55,812 bases of DNA from Caulobacteraceae bacterium (GCA_027487945.1 JAIYCQ010000006.1:1-55812); one strand, 5' to 3'; counted from the first letter of the stretch, positions 28,191-36,846 are shown. Notes: generated from the sequence alone by a model not told the origin. Numbers and translations: made by a program.

Positions 28191-29408
28191 ATGACGCAGG
28201 CCCCTGACCGACTAGCCGAGACCGACTTTCCGCCGACCCGCCAGGCAGCCCTGGACCGACTGGCTGGCTTTGCGCCGCGGGCGGGGCGGGCCTACGAGAT
28301 GGGGCGGAATACTGATCCGGGGCCGGACCAGCCGGGCGCCGTCTCGCGGTTGTCGCCCTACACGAGCCGTCGGCTGATTACCGAGCAGGAGATCGTCGCG
28401 GCGGTCCTGGCGGTCCATCGGCTCGAGGCCGCCGAGAAGTACGTCCAGGAGGTGCTTTGGCGAACCTACTGGAAGGGTTGGCTGGAGCTTCGCCCCTCCA
28501 TCTGGACCCGGTTTCTGGAGACCCGCGACCGCAGCCTCCTGGACCTTGCAGACAGCCGGGCCCTGGCCGACGCCGAGCGCGGCGCCACCGGGATCGAGGG
28601 GTTCGATGACTGGGCCCGCGAGCTGGTTCAGACCGGCTACCTGCACAACCACGCTCGGATGTGGTTCGCCTCGATCTGGATCTTCACGCTTGGCCTGCCG
28701 TGGGCTCTCGGCGCCGACTTCTTCCTTCGCCACCTGGTCGATGCGGACGTAGCCATTAACACGCTGTCCTGGCGCTGGGTCGCTGGCCTCCAGACGCCGG
28801 GCAAAACCTACCTTGCGACCGCTTCCAATATCGAGCGCTACACAGAGGGCCGGTTTGCCCCCAAAGGCTTGGCGCAGACAGCTGTTGCCATAACCGAACC
28901 ACCGGTGGGTCACGCCCTGCCTCTGGCAGCCCGGCCGCGGACCGACCTGGGCCAGCCCTTCCTGCTGCTGGTTACGCCGGAGGACCTGCATCCGGAATCC
29001 CTGCTGCCGGAACGATCGGCGGTTCAGGGCGCGATTGTGGCTGCCGATCCCGCCCTTGCCTGGGGTGAGGCGAGCCGGCGGTTCTCGGATGCTGCCGCCA
29101 GCGATACCGCCACCCGGGCAGCCAGGCGTTTTGGCGGCCCTGTCTACCGCGTGGGCAGGCTGGCAGCGGCCGACTTGGCGACAGCGGCGGAGAATGCAGG
29201 GGTCAGCAAAATCGTGACGGCCTTCGCCCCCGTGGGGCCAACGGCCCAGGCCTTGGCGCGGCTGGCGCCAGAGTTGGCCTTGGCCGGCATCACGCTGGTC
29301 CAGGTGCGTCGGGACTGGGACGACGCCTTCTGGCCGCTGGCCACGAAGGGCTTCTTCGCCTTCAAGGACCGGATCCCGGCGATCCTGGGCGAGTTGGGGG
29401 TCTCGTGA
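28191..29408 (+). CDS. Photolyase/cryptochrome-like protein with FAD-binding domain first
   Basis: About 405 residues. Residues ~25-235 match the C-terminal FAD-binding domain of photolyases: VSRLSPYTSRRLI, AEKYVQEVLWRTYWKGW, GYLHNHARMWFASIWIF, LGADFFLRHLVDADVAINTL, SWRWVAGLQTPGKTYL and NIERYTEGRF. The usual N-terminal alpha/beta antenna domain is absent in front. Instead residues ~245-405 form an alpha/beta region (FLLLVTPEDLHPESL, a glycine turn, SKIVTAFAPVGPTAQ, then ITLVQVRRDWDDAFWPLATKGFFAFKD) that resembles that antenna domain moved to the C-terminus. The ATG at 28191 is chosen because the sequence before it is not conserved-looking. Its stop overlaps the next gene (GTGA). DNA repair or signalling cannot be decided. 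Confidence 0.85.
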   Translation: MTQAPDRLAETDFPPTRQAALDRLAGFAPRAGRAYEMGRNTDPGPDQPGAVSRLSPYTSRRLITEQEIVAAVLAVHRLEAAEKYVQEVLWRTYWKGWLELRPSIWTRFLETRDRSLLDLADSRALADAERGATGIEGFDDWARELVQTGYLHNHARMWFASIWIFTLGLPWALGADFFLRHLVDADVAINTLSWRWVAGLQTPGKTYLATASNIERYTEGRFAPKGLAQTAVAITEPPVGHALPLAARPRTDLGQPFLLLVTPEDLHPESLLPERSAVQGAIVAADPALAWGEASRRFSDAAASDTATRAARRFGGPVYRVGRLAAADLATAAENAGVSKIVTAFAPVGPTAQALARLAPELALAGITLVQVRRDWDDAFWPLATKGFFAFKDRIPAILGELGVS

Positions 29409-30952
29409 CCGGGCCGCTACAGGTCGTCTGGTTCAAGCGCGACCTGCGGGTTGTCGACCACCGGCCCCTGGCTCTGGCGGCCCGGGCCGGGCCGGTCCTG
29501 CCCCTTTACATCGTAGAGCCTGGCCTCTGGGCCCAGCCGGACACCTCGGCCCGGCAGTGGGGCTTTGCGGCCGAGTGCCTCAAGGAACTGGACGAGGCCC
29601 TGACAACCCTCGGCCAGCCCCTCTGCGTCCGGACCGGCGAGGCCGTCCAGGTCCTGGCGCAGCTGCACGACCGGCGAGGTATCGCCGCCTTGTGGAGCCA
29701 TGAAGAGACCGGCAATGGCTGGACCTATACCCGCGACCTCGCTGTGGCCGCTTGGGCCAGACGCGCGGGAGTGCCCTGGCATGAACCACGACAGTTCGGT
29801 GTGATCCGCCGCCTGAAATCTCGCAATGGCTGGGCCAGGGCCTGGGACCATGACATGGCCCAGCCCCTGACCGCGCCGCCAACTGCCCTGACGCGGCTGG
29901 AGGGCCTCCAGTCGGATGACCTGCCGGACTCCGCCGCGCTGGGCCTGGCGCCCGACCCCTGCCCGCATCGGCAGACCGGCGGCCGGGCGGCCGCCCTGTC
30001 GATACTGGACAGTTTCCTCAACGCCCGCGGCCGCGACTACCGCTTCAAGATGTCCAGCCCGGTGACGGCCTTCGACGCCAGTTCCCGACTGTCGCCGCAC
30101 CTGACCTGGGGAACGATCTCTATGCGTGAGGTCGCCCAGGCCAGCGCCGCCCGGATGCGCGACCTGAGAGCCTCCGGCGATCCAGACGCCAGCCGCTGGC
30201 GCGCCTCCCTGATCTCCTTCATCGGCCGCCAGCATTGGCATTGCCACTTCATGCAGAAGCTGGAGGACGAGCCGCGCATCGAGTTCGAAAATCTGCATCC
30301 GGCCTATGACGGCCTGCGACCGCAGGCGGCTGATCCGGAGCGTCTTGCGGCGTGGAGCGAGGGGCGCACCGGCTTTCCCTTCGTCGATGCCTGCATGCGG
30401 GCCCTGAACCAGCATGGCTGGATAAATTTCCGCATGCGCGCCATGCTTATGTCCTTTGCCAGCTATCAACTTTGGTTGCCCTGGCGGGAGACCGGCCTGC
30501 ATCTGGCGCGCAAGTTCGTCGACTATGAGCCTGGCATCCACTGGTCGCAGGTCCAGATGCAGTCGGGTACGACCGGTATCAACACCATGCGGATCTATAA
30601 TCCGGTAAAGCAGGGTCTGGATCAGGACCCCGATGGCCGGTTCGTACGGGCTCATGTGCCAGAGCTTTCAGATGTACCGGACGCCTTCCTGCACGAGCCC
30701 TGGGCCTGGCCGGGCGCCACCCGCCTCCTCTATCCGCCGCCGCTGGTCGACAATGCCGCCGCCGCCCGGGCCGCGCGGGAGGCTGTTCATGCGGTCCGCC
30801 AGGGTGCGGCCCATGGGGCTCAGGCGCGGGATATCGTCGCCAGACACGGCAGCCGCAAGGCCGGCATTCCGATGCGGGGCGGCCGCCGAAAACCCGCCGC
30901 CTCGTCCCCATCCTCGCCCGCGCCTGACCCTCAGCTGACCCTGGACCTCTGA
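29405..30952 (+). CDS. Deoxyribodipyrimidine photolyase / cryptochrome family protein
   Basis: 515 residues in the usual order. The N-terminal antenna alpha/beta domain starts VVWFKRDLRVVDHRPLALA. The FAD domain has HLTWGTISMREV, FIGRQHWHCHF, GRTGFPFVDACMRALNQHGW, MLMSFASYQLWLPWRETG and the flavin-contacting SGTTGINTMRIYNPVKQG, where E. coli PhrB has TGTDAAPYFRIFNP. A basic, Pro/Ser-rich tail (~60 residues) ends in LTLDL. It starts with GTG overlapping the previous stop. It should repair UV-induced pyrimidine dimers using blue light, or act as a cryptochrome; the subclass is not assigned. Confidence 0.92.
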   Translation: MTGPLQVVWFKRDLRVVDHRPLALAARAGPVLPLYIVEPGLWAQPDTSARQWGFAAECLKELDEALTTLGQPLCVRTGEAVQVLAQLHDRRGIAALWSHEETGNGWTYTRDLAVAAWARRAGVPWHEPRQFGVIRRLKSRNGWARAWDHDMAQPLTAPPTALTRLEGLQSDDLPDSAALGLAPDPCPHRQTGGRAAALSILDSFLNARGRDYRFKMSSPVTAFDASSRLSPHLTWGTISMREVAQASAARMRDLRASGDPDASRWRASLISFIGRQHWHCHFMQKLEDEPRIEFENLHPAYDGLRPQAADPERLAAWSEGRTGFPFVDACMRALNQHGWINFRMRAMLMSFASYQLWLPWRETGLHLARKFVDYEPGIHWSQVQMQSGTTGINTMRIYNPVKQGLDQDPDGRFVRAHVPELSDVPDAFLHEPWAWPGATRLLYPPPLVDNAAAARAAREAVHAVRQGAAHGAQARDIVARHGSRKAGIPMRGGRRKPAASSPSSPAPDPQLTLDL

Positions 30953-31285
30953 CGACTGCTCACCGAGACCTGGCCTTGCGCGACCGGCTGACCCCAGACC
31001 CGCTCCAGCCTGGCGGCCCTCCGGCAACCGGCATCACGAGAGCCCGCTGACATAGTCCCGGGTCGATCTCCGCCAACCACTCCAATGCGACAATGAGCGG
31101 GGCTGGTCTGGGGCCATACGTCTTTGCGCGTCAGGGTAGGTCGGAAGGACCTGAGCGGCATCGGGAGTGACGTAACCTGCGTTTGTCATTCAGCCATGAC
31201 GAGAGTCCTGTGTTGATCTGAGCCTTCGTTGAGGTGGCTAGGAAAAGGTGTGCGCGCGGAGCTCCCCAGGCAGCCACCTGATGAA
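30953..31285. other. Right end of the island, no gene recognised
   Basis: About 330 bp between the photolyase stop and the right direct repeat. Short frames exist on both strands, but none resembles an integrase, transposase or other family. This is a place where a lost integrase could have been. Confidence 0.5.
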
Positions 31286-31317
31286 CGGGGGTCAGGTGTT
31301 CGAGTCACCTGAGCGGC
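31286..31317 (+). repeat. Right direct repeat (attR) of the tRNA-Thr island
   Basis: Matches the tRNA-Thr 3' end (19190-19221) with one A-to-G difference at 31311. The first 25 bases, from CGGGGGTCAGG to GAGTCACCT, are identical. The following bases still agree at 5 of 7 positions but CCA has become CCG. No D-arm or anticodon arm precedes it, so it is a duplicated 3' end, not a tRNA gene. Confidence 0.88.
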
Positions 31318-31429
31318 GCCGCTCCTTTCCCGCCCGGTCTCTGCCCTCAGCCCGCTTCACAATCCTGTCGCCTGTTCGGCCTTAGCCTCGGGCAGCCTGG
31401 ATCAGGAGCTTTCGAAGCAGGAGGGTGTG

Positions 31430-32194
31430 ATGGGGCGGATGAGGTCCGTATCCGCGGCAATAGCGGCGCTGTTTGCGGTCGCCTTTGTCACACCGGCCCA
31501 CGCGATCAGGGAAATCACCGTCTACATCACGGGCGCGAGCGTCCCGGCGGGGCAGACGGTGACCTATCGGGTCGTGGACCGGATGTGCGCGGGGTTGCCC
31601 TATGCCGTCATTGTGCGGGGCGGGGACCTGAGCGGCGTTCCGTTCCGGATCTGCGCCGCGGCCCAGGGCGGCGCCATCGGCATCATCAAGCCTGACGGGT
31701 CGGCCGGCCCGGGAGTCCTGTGGCTCCAGGACGGCGCCCGGGTCGACGCCGTGACGGGCGCTACCGAACGACCGGCCGGCTGGACGCCCCCGGTCATCAG
31801 GCCTGCGCCCCCGGCCGCCCCAAGGGGAACGCCGTCTTCCACAATCGACCCCTCCCGGTTCACCGGGCGGTGGGTCGGCCAGGTTTATGAACCTGCCGGC
31901 ATGTTCAAATCCTACACGGCTTACGCGACGCTGCAGTCCAACCCGGATGGCACGCTTACCGGCTCCATCCAGTACTCAGGGTACAGTTGCAGTGGAAGCT
32001 GGACAGCCTACGCATCCAGCCAGGCGCCCGCAGGTCGGCTGACTCTCGTCGAGTCGATCAACGATCAGGGCAAGGGATGCGCGCCGAGCGGGTTCATCGA
32101 ACTGGCGCCGCGAAGCGACGGCAGGCTGGACTACAGCTGGCGCGCGCGACAGGGTGGCGAGATACTGTCGAGTGGGGTCCTCAGATCTCAATAA
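31430..32194 (+). CDS. Exported hypothetical protein
   Basis: About 254 residues, first gene after the island. It has an N-terminal signal peptide (AAIAALFAVAFVTPAHA). A first beta-rich part (REITVYITGASVPAGQTVTYRVVD) contains two cysteines, a proline-rich linker (PAPPAAPRGTPSS) lies in the middle, and a C-terminal part starting FTGRWVGQVYEPAG, with LQSNPDGTLTGSIQYSGYSCSGSW, looks like a small lipocalin-like beta barrel. GGAGG lies about 7 nt before the ATG at 31430; a GTG immediately before it at 31427 is also possible. The function is unknown; the location is probably periplasmic. Confidence 0.75.
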   Translation: MGRMRSVSAAIAALFAVAFVTPAHAIREITVYITGASVPAGQTVTYRVVDRMCAGLPYAVIVRGGDLSGVPFRICAAAQGGAIGIIKPDGSAGPGVLWLQDGARVDAVTGATERPAGWTPPVIRPAPPAAPRGTPSSTIDPSRFTGRWVGQVYEPAGMFKSYTAYATLQSNPDGTLTGSIQYSGYSCSGSWTAYASSQAPAGRLTLVESINDQGKGCAPSGFIELAPRSDGRLDYSWRARQGGEILSSGVLRSQ

Positions 32195-32278
32195 GTCAGC
32201 CGGCGGAGCCACGATGATCATGCACCATCAGGACGGCCTGCCGCGTGCTCGCGCCTCTGGCATGCGGGTTCCGTCCTG

Positions 32279-32743
32279 ATGCTCGAGGGATGGCGCGAGC
32301 GGGGCCTTGTCCGCCGCATTTCCGGCCTGGTCCCCGCGCCGCTGTCGCCGGATCTCAGGGCGGCCGTCGTCGAGACCGGCGCCGGCTTGACGATGAAGGT
32401 GCTCGGCTCGAGTTTTCGCCCCTACCGCGACGAGCTGATCCTGATCTTCGCCAAGCAGCTGGCCGACGCGACCCGGCGGCTCTCATCGAGCCACTGGAGT
32501 TCCGGCGGCGGTCGCAACGTCGGAATGGATGTCTACTTCGCGCATGGCCGGGCGCTCGCGGCGTTGAAGGCGCTCGCCGCGCAGCGGCCGCGTGATCCGC
32601 TGGACGCCCTGCTCAAGGTGCTGGACGATCTCATGGACGCCCAACGCGCCGCGCCCGGGGACGAAGACGGCTACGGAATCGCCACCCTGGGCGAGATCCG
32701 CCGGGATGTTGAGCGGCTGATCGCCGCCGACCGCCGGACCTGA
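32279..32743 (+). CDS. Hypothetical protein
   Basis: 154 residues, no recognised family. It is mostly helical, with RDELILIFAKQLADATRRL, then HGRALAALKALAAQ and DALLKVLDDLMDAQ, and a polar acidic tail. No signal peptide or membrane segment is seen. The start is uncertain because no good ribosome-binding site precedes the ATG. Codon pattern and length favour this frame over an overlapping arginine-rich one. It lies 69 bp before the acyl-CoA dehydrogenase gene. Confidence 0.55.
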   Translation: MLEGWRERGLVRRISGLVPAPLSPDLRAAVVETGAGLTMKVLGSSFRPYRDELILIFAKQLADATRRLSSSHWSSGGGRNVGMDVYFAHGRALAALKALAAQRPRDPLDALLKVLDDLMDAQRAAPGDEDGYGIATLGEIRRDVERLIAADRRT

Positions 32744-32812
32744 CGCAACGGCGCCATTTCCCCGGTGGGCGGCGGGCCGTAAGGTCGCGCCCGGACAAGG
32801 GAGCGCGCCGCC

Positions 32813-33994
32813 ATGCATTTCGAGCTCAGTGAAGAGCACCGGATGATCAAGGATCTCGTGCGGCGGTTCGTCGAGGACGAATTGATGCCGCTCGAGGCCA
32901 CGGTGCTGGAGCGCGAGGCGTCCGGCGGGCCCACCGCCCTGACCGCCGAGGAGCAGGCGAAGATCGACAAGGTCTCCCGCGAGCTGGGCCTCTGGGGCCT
33001 GGACGCGCCCGAGGACGTCGGCGGCATCGACCTGCCGGCCGTGGCCCTGGTCGGGGTCAACGAGGAGCTGGGCCGGACGGTCACCCCCTACACCCTGCCG
33101 CCCGACAGCCCCAACCTGCGCATGCTCATGGCCACGGTCGACGACCGCCAGCGCGCCGCCTACCTGGCGCCCTACGTGGCCGGGGAGACCATCTCGGCCA
33201 TCGGCATCTCCGAGCCGGGCGCCGGCTCCGACCCCGCCGGGATGATCACCCGCGCCGAGCGGGTCCCTGGCGAGGATGGGGGCGAGGACTGGATCCTCAA
33301 CGGCCGCAAGATCTGGATCACCCGCGGCGCCGAGGCCGACTTCACCATCACCATGGCGGTCACCGACCGCGAGAAGGGCGCCCGGGGCGGCATCTCCGCC
33401 TTCCTGATCGACAAGGGCACGCCCGGCTTCAACGTGCTCCGCCGCATCCCGATGCTGGGCGGGCAGTACAGCTACGAGATCGCGCTGGAAGACTGCCGCG
33501 TGCCGGGCTGGAAGCTGCTGGGCAAGGAGGGCCAGGGCTTCGCCCCCATGCAGGTGCGGCTGTCGACCCGCCGCATCGAGATGGCCAGCTGGTCGATCGG
33601 CATGGCTCAGCGGGCGCTGGACATGCTGATCGAGTATGCCCCGCAGCGGACGACCTTCGGCGCGCCGCTGTCGGAGCGCCAGCAGATCCAGTGGTGGATC
33701 GCCGACGCCGCCACCCGTATCCACGCCGCCCGGCTGATGACCTACGACTGCGCCTGGAAGCTCGACCAGGGCCGCGACGTGCGCAACGAGATCTCGATGA
33801 TCAAGGCCTACGGCACCGAGATGGCCTATGAGGTGGTCGACAATGTCATGCAGGCCTTCGGGGCCATGGGCATGACCCGCGAGCTGCCGCTGCACCTGAT
33901 GCAGTCCAAGCTGCGCACCATGCGGATCTATGACGGCCCGACCGAGGTCCACAAATGGGTCGTGGCCCGCAACCTGCTGGGCCTGAAGCGATGA
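32813..33994 (+). CDS. Acyl-CoA dehydrogenase
   Basis: A 393-residue flavoenzyme that introduces the alpha-beta double bond into acyl-CoA thioesters. Visible: ISEPGAGSDPAGM (FAD/substrate motif), WILNGRKIWITRGAEAD, RIEMASWSIGMAQRALD and the C-terminal IYDGPTEVHKWVVARNLLGLKR. At the usual catalytic glutamate position (YEG in MCAD) this protein has YDG, as in the ACAD10/11-like branch, so the base may be Asp or lie elsewhere. The stop overlaps the hydratase start, forming a two-gene beta-oxidation-type operon. Chain-length specificity is unknown. Confidence 0.93.
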   Translation: MHFELSEEHRMIKDLVRRFVEDELMPLEATVLEREASGGPTALTAEEQAKIDKVSRELGLWGLDAPEDVGGIDLPAVALVGVNEELGRTVTPYTLPPDSPNLRMLMATVDDRQRAAYLAPYVAGETISAIGISEPGAGSDPAGMITRAERVPGEDGGEDWILNGRKIWITRGAEADFTITMAVTDREKGARGGISAFLIDKGTPGFNVLRRIPMLGGQYSYEIALEDCRVPGWKLLGKEGQGFAPMQVRLSTRRIEMASWSIGMAQRALDMLIEYAPQRTTFGAPLSERQQIQWWIADAATRIHAARLMTYDCAWKLDQGRDVRNEISMIKAYGTEMAYEVVDNVMQAFGAMGMTRELPLHLMQSKLRTMRIYDGPTEVHKWVVARNLLGLKR

Positions 33995-34764
33995 GGGCCG
34001 CCTACGGAGAGATCAAGGTCACGGTCGAGGGGCATGTGGCGGTGCTGGAGATCGACCGGCCGCCCAACAACCACGTCACCGTCGACCTGATCCGCGACCT
34101 GGCCGATGCGCTCGAGGACGTCGACGCCGACCGTGAGCTGCGGGTCAGCCTGCTGTGCTCGGCGGGGCGGGTGTTCTGCGGCGGCGCGGATCTGGTCACT
34201 CCGGGCGAGTCCGGGGTCGTCGATTCGACCCACGCCCTCTATGCCCAGGCCGCGCGGCTGTTCGCGTCCCGCAAGCCGATCGTGGCGGCGATCCAGGGCG
34301 CGGCCGTCGGCGCCGGTCTGGGTCTGGCCCTGGTGGCCGACGTCCGCGTCGCCGCGCCGGAGGCCCGATTCTCGGCCAACTTCGTCAAGCTCGGCTTCCA
34401 TCCGGGCTTCGGCACGACCGCCAGCCTGCCCCGCGTCGTCGGCGCCCAGAAGGCGGCGGTGATGTTCCTGACCGGGCGACGGATCAAGGCCAGCGAGGCC
34501 CTGGCCTGGGGCCTGGTCGACGACGTCACCGACCTGTCCGGCCTGCGGGCCGACGCCATGGCCTGGGCCCAGGAGATCGCCGAGAACGGTCCGCTGGCCG
34601 TGCAGGCGACCCGCGCCACCCTGCGGGCGGGCCTTGCCGAGGAGATCCGCGCCCAGACCGACCTGGAGGCCGCCGAACAGGCGATCCTGCGTCCGACCAA
34701 CGACTTCGCCGAAGGCGTCCGCGCGGTGGCGGAGCGTCGGCCGGGACGGTTCACGGGGACATAG
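33991..34764 (+). CDS. Enoyl-CoA hydratase/isomerase family protein
   Basis: About 257 residues of the crotonase superfamily: VAVLEIDRPPNNHVTVDL, the oxyanion-hole segments GRVFCGGADLVT and AAIQGAAVGAGLGLALVADVRVAAPEARFSANFVKLGFHPGFGTTASL (read as two adjacent motifs) and the helical C-terminus. The paired catalytic glutamates of true hydratases are not both apparent: the position after FHPGFGTTASLPR lacks the usual pattern, so the exact reaction is open. The start at 33991 overlaps the dehydrogenase stop as ATGA. It likely acts on the product of that dehydrogenase. Confidence 0.88.
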   Translation: MRAAYGEIKVTVEGHVAVLEIDRPPNNHVTVDLIRDLADALEDVDADRELRVSLLCSAGRVFCGGADLVTPGESGVVDSTHALYAQAARLFASRKPIVAAIQGAAVGAGLGLALVADVRVAAPEARFSANFVKLGFHPGFGTTASLPRVVGAQKAAVMFLTGRRIKASEALAWGLVDDVTDLSGLRADAMAWAQEIAENGPLAVQATRATLRAGLAEEIRAQTDLEAAEQAILRPTNDFAEGVRAVAERRPGRFTGT

Positions 34765-34889
34765 CGGGGGGACGGCTTCCGGCGCAGCCGGTAGCTGTCC
34801 CTGAGAGGCTGCCGCCAATCGGGGCAGCTAGGCTGCGCGAAGCAGTCCCCAAGCTTGCCCTTCCGCGCTCCAGAGCGCATGGCGGGCGC

Positions 34890-36104
34890 ATGAGCAGTTC
34901 CCCCAAGACCGTCGTCATCATCGGCGCCGGACCCGCCGGCCTGATGGCCGCCCAGCGGCTGGCGCGGGCCGGGCTGGCCGTCACCGTCCACGAGAAGATG
35001 CCGACTGTCGGGCGCAAGTTCCTGATGGCCGGGCGCGGCGGGCTGAACCTGACCCACTCCGAGGATCTGGCGGCGTTCAAGGGCCGCTACGCGGAGGCCG
35101 GCGCGCGCCTTGGGCCGCTGCTCGACGCGTTTCCGCCCGAGGCGCTCATCGCCTGGGCGGCCGACCTGGGGCAGGAAACCTTCACCGGCTCCAGCGGTCG
35201 GGTCTTCCCGCGCGCCATGAAGGCCTCGCCCCTTCTGCGCGCCTGGCTGGCCCGGCTGGAGACGCTGGGCGTGACGATCCGCACGCGCAGCGAATGGCTG
35301 GGCTGGGACGCCTCGGGCGGTCTGCGCTTCCGCTCGGCGGGCGGCGAGACTGTCGAGACGCCCGACGCTGCCGTCCTTGCCCTCGGCGGCGCCAGCTGGG
35401 CGCGGCTGGGCTCCGACGGCGGCTGGGCGCCGTGGCTCGCCGAAAAGGGCGTGAGCCTGACACCGTTCAAGCCCTCCAACAGCGGCTTCACCGTCGCCTG
35501 GAGCGATATCTTCCGCGATCGCTTCGCCGGCCAGCCGCTGAAGAGCGTGGCCCTGACGTTCGCCGATCGCACGGTGAAGGGCGACGCCATGGTCGCCCGC
35601 TACGGACTCGAGGGCGGCGCCGTCTATGCGCTGTCGCCGGTGCTGCGCGAGGCGATCCTCGCGACCGGTTCGGCGACCCTGACCATCGACCTGCGGCCGG
35701 CCATGACCCGACAGCAGCTGACCGCCCGCCTGCATCGCGGCGAGAAGGGGCAGTCGGTGGCTACCCGGCTGCGCAAGCTGATCCACCTGTCGCCGGCCGA
35801 GGCCAATCTGCTGCGCGAGGGGCACGGCGTCGACCTGCCCCTCGATCCCGGGGCCCTGGCCTCCAGGATCAAGGCCGTGCCGCTGACCCTGACGGACGTG
35901 GCCCCCATCGACCGGGCGATCTCGACGGCCGGCGGGGTGACGCTGGATGCGGTGGACCAACATCTGATGCTGACGGCGTTGCCCGGCGTGTTCGTCGCCG
36001 GCGAGATGCTGGACTGGGAGGCCCCGACCGGCGGCTACCTGCTGCAGGCCTGTTTCGCGACGGGCCTGGCGGCGGCGGAGGGGGTGCTTTCTTCCCTCTC
36101 CTAA
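34890..36104 (+). CDS. TIGR03862/HI0933-type flavoprotein
   Basis: A 404-residue NAD(P)/FAD-dependent oxidoreductase-like protein. The dinucleotide motif VVIIGAGPAGLMAAQRLARAG is N-terminal, followed by KFLMAGRGGLNLTHSE, which is diagnostic of the HI0933/YhiN superfamily. Then come SSGRVFPRAMKASPLLRAWL, LALGGASWARLGSDGGWAPWL and the C-terminal FVAGEMLDWEAPTGGYLLQACFATG. The start at 34890 is chosen because the frame upstream lies inside the hydratase gene. The biochemical function of the family is unsettled. Confidence 0.93.
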   Translation: MSSSPKTVVIIGAGPAGLMAAQRLARAGLAVTVHEKMPTVGRKFLMAGRGGLNLTHSEDLAAFKGRYAEAGARLGPLLDAFPPEALIAWAADLGQETFTGSSGRVFPRAMKASPLLRAWLARLETLGVTIRTRSEWLGWDASGGLRFRSAGGETVETPDAAVLALGGASWARLGSDGGWAPWLAEKGVSLTPFKPSNSGFTVAWSDIFRDRFAGQPLKSVALTFADRTVKGDAMVARYGLEGGAVYALSPVLREAILATGSATLTIDLRPAMTRQQLTARLHRGEKGQSVATRLRKLIHLSPAEANLLREGHGVDLPLDPGALASRIKAVPLTLTDVAPIDRAISTAGGVTLDAVDQHLMLTALPGVFVAGEMLDWEAPTGGYLLQACFATGLAAAEGVLSSLS

Positions 36105-36116
36105 CGGGGAGGGAAG
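36091..36116. terminator. Hairpin between convergent flavoprotein and HlyIII genes
   Basis: CTTCCCTCTCC and GGGGAGGGAAG form an 11-bp stem (one mismatch) across the flavoprotein stop codon. It may serve both converging transcripts. Confidence 0.5.
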
Positions 36117-36120
36117 GTCT

Positions 36121-36777
36121 CTAGTGAGACCCCGCGAAGACCACGCCGACCATGACGGCGGCGTACTGCACGGCGGCGCCGACCACGACATGGCCGTGCC
36201 AGACCGCGCGGCGGAAGTGGAACTTCTTCATCAGATAGAAGATCACCCCGGTCGAGTAGATCAGGCCGCCTATGCCCAGCAGCAGCAGCGCCACCCAGCC
36301 CAGGCCGTCGATCATCGGCTTGATGGCCACCAGCACGATCCAGCCCAGCGCAACGTAGAGCGCCACCCAGAAGCCGCGGCCGAGGCCCGGCAGGAACAGC
36401 TTGCCCAGGATGCCCAGGCCCGCCAGCGTCCAGACGCCGACGGTCATGCCCATCGACCAGGCCCCGGTCAGGTTCTGGGTCGTGAAGGGGGTGTAGGAGC
36501 CGGCGATCATCAGGAAGATGCCGGCATGATCGAACCGGCGCAGCACCGGCCGCCAGGTGTGTTTCCCGAAGTTGTAGGCCATCGAACAGCCCAGCATGGT
36601 CATCATGCCGACCGCATAGATGCCGATCGCAGCCACCTTGCCCAGGTCGCCCACGCCCACCGACAGACCCAGCATGATGCCGCCGCCGAACAGGGCGAAG
36701 GCCAGGCCGACGATGTGCACGACAAGGTCTGCGCACTTGGCGCCGGACGTCGGATAGTGGGTGGCGGGCTTGTCCAT
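36121..36777 (-). CDS. Hemolysin III / PAQR-type membrane protein
   Basis: 218 residues with about seven transmembrane helices. The conserved HlyIII residues are seen: MAYNF near residue 68, RFDHAGIFLMIAGSYTPF (Asp and His near 83-84), and the C-terminal WHGHVVVGAAVQY with two histidines. These are the putative metal-binding positions of the PAQR superfamily. Despite the family name, a haemolytic role is not implied; the function in most bacteria is unknown. It is monocistronic, convergent with the flavoprotein gene. Confidence 0.93.
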   Translation of the reverse strand: MDKPATHYPTSGAKCADLVVHIVGLAFALFGGGIMLGLSVGVGDLGKVAAIGIYAVGMMTMLGCSMAYNFGKHTWRPVLRRFDHAGIFLMIAGSYTPFTTQNLTGAWSMGMTVGVWTLAGLGILGKLFLPGLGRGFWVALYVALGWIVLVAIKPMIDGLGWVALLLLGIGGLIYSTGVIFYLMKKFHFRRAVWHGHVVVGAAVQYAAVMVGVVFAGSH

Positions 36778-36846
36778 GAAACGGGACCCTATCCTGTTCC
36801 CGTGACGGCTAGAAGGCGTCCGGCGGCAACAGTTGGCGAGCGATTG

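Larger units (their letters stand above)
19190..31317. mobile_element. Genomic island inserted at tRNA-Thr (12.1 kb)
   Basis: The two copies of the tRNA-Thr 3' end are offset by 12,096 bp and bracket a fimbria-like operon with a two-component regulator and a light/photorepair gene set. The interval includes a markedly AT-rich stretch (about 20660-20800) unlike the rest of the window. No integrase, relaxase, transposase or phage gene is recognised inside, so the element is either integrase-less now, mobilised in trans, or has lost its integrase from the non-coding ends (19226-19698 and 30953-31285). Confidence 0.82.

Noticed and set aside
30931..31161. A 76-codon minus-strand frame at the island right end
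   Set aside because: Arg/Ser-rich with no motif; partly antisense to the photolyase tail.
31286..31317. A second tRNA-Thr gene or tRNA pseudogene
   Set aside because: Only the T-arm and acceptor strand are present; no D-arm or anticodon arm precedes it. A direct-repeat attachment site explains it better.
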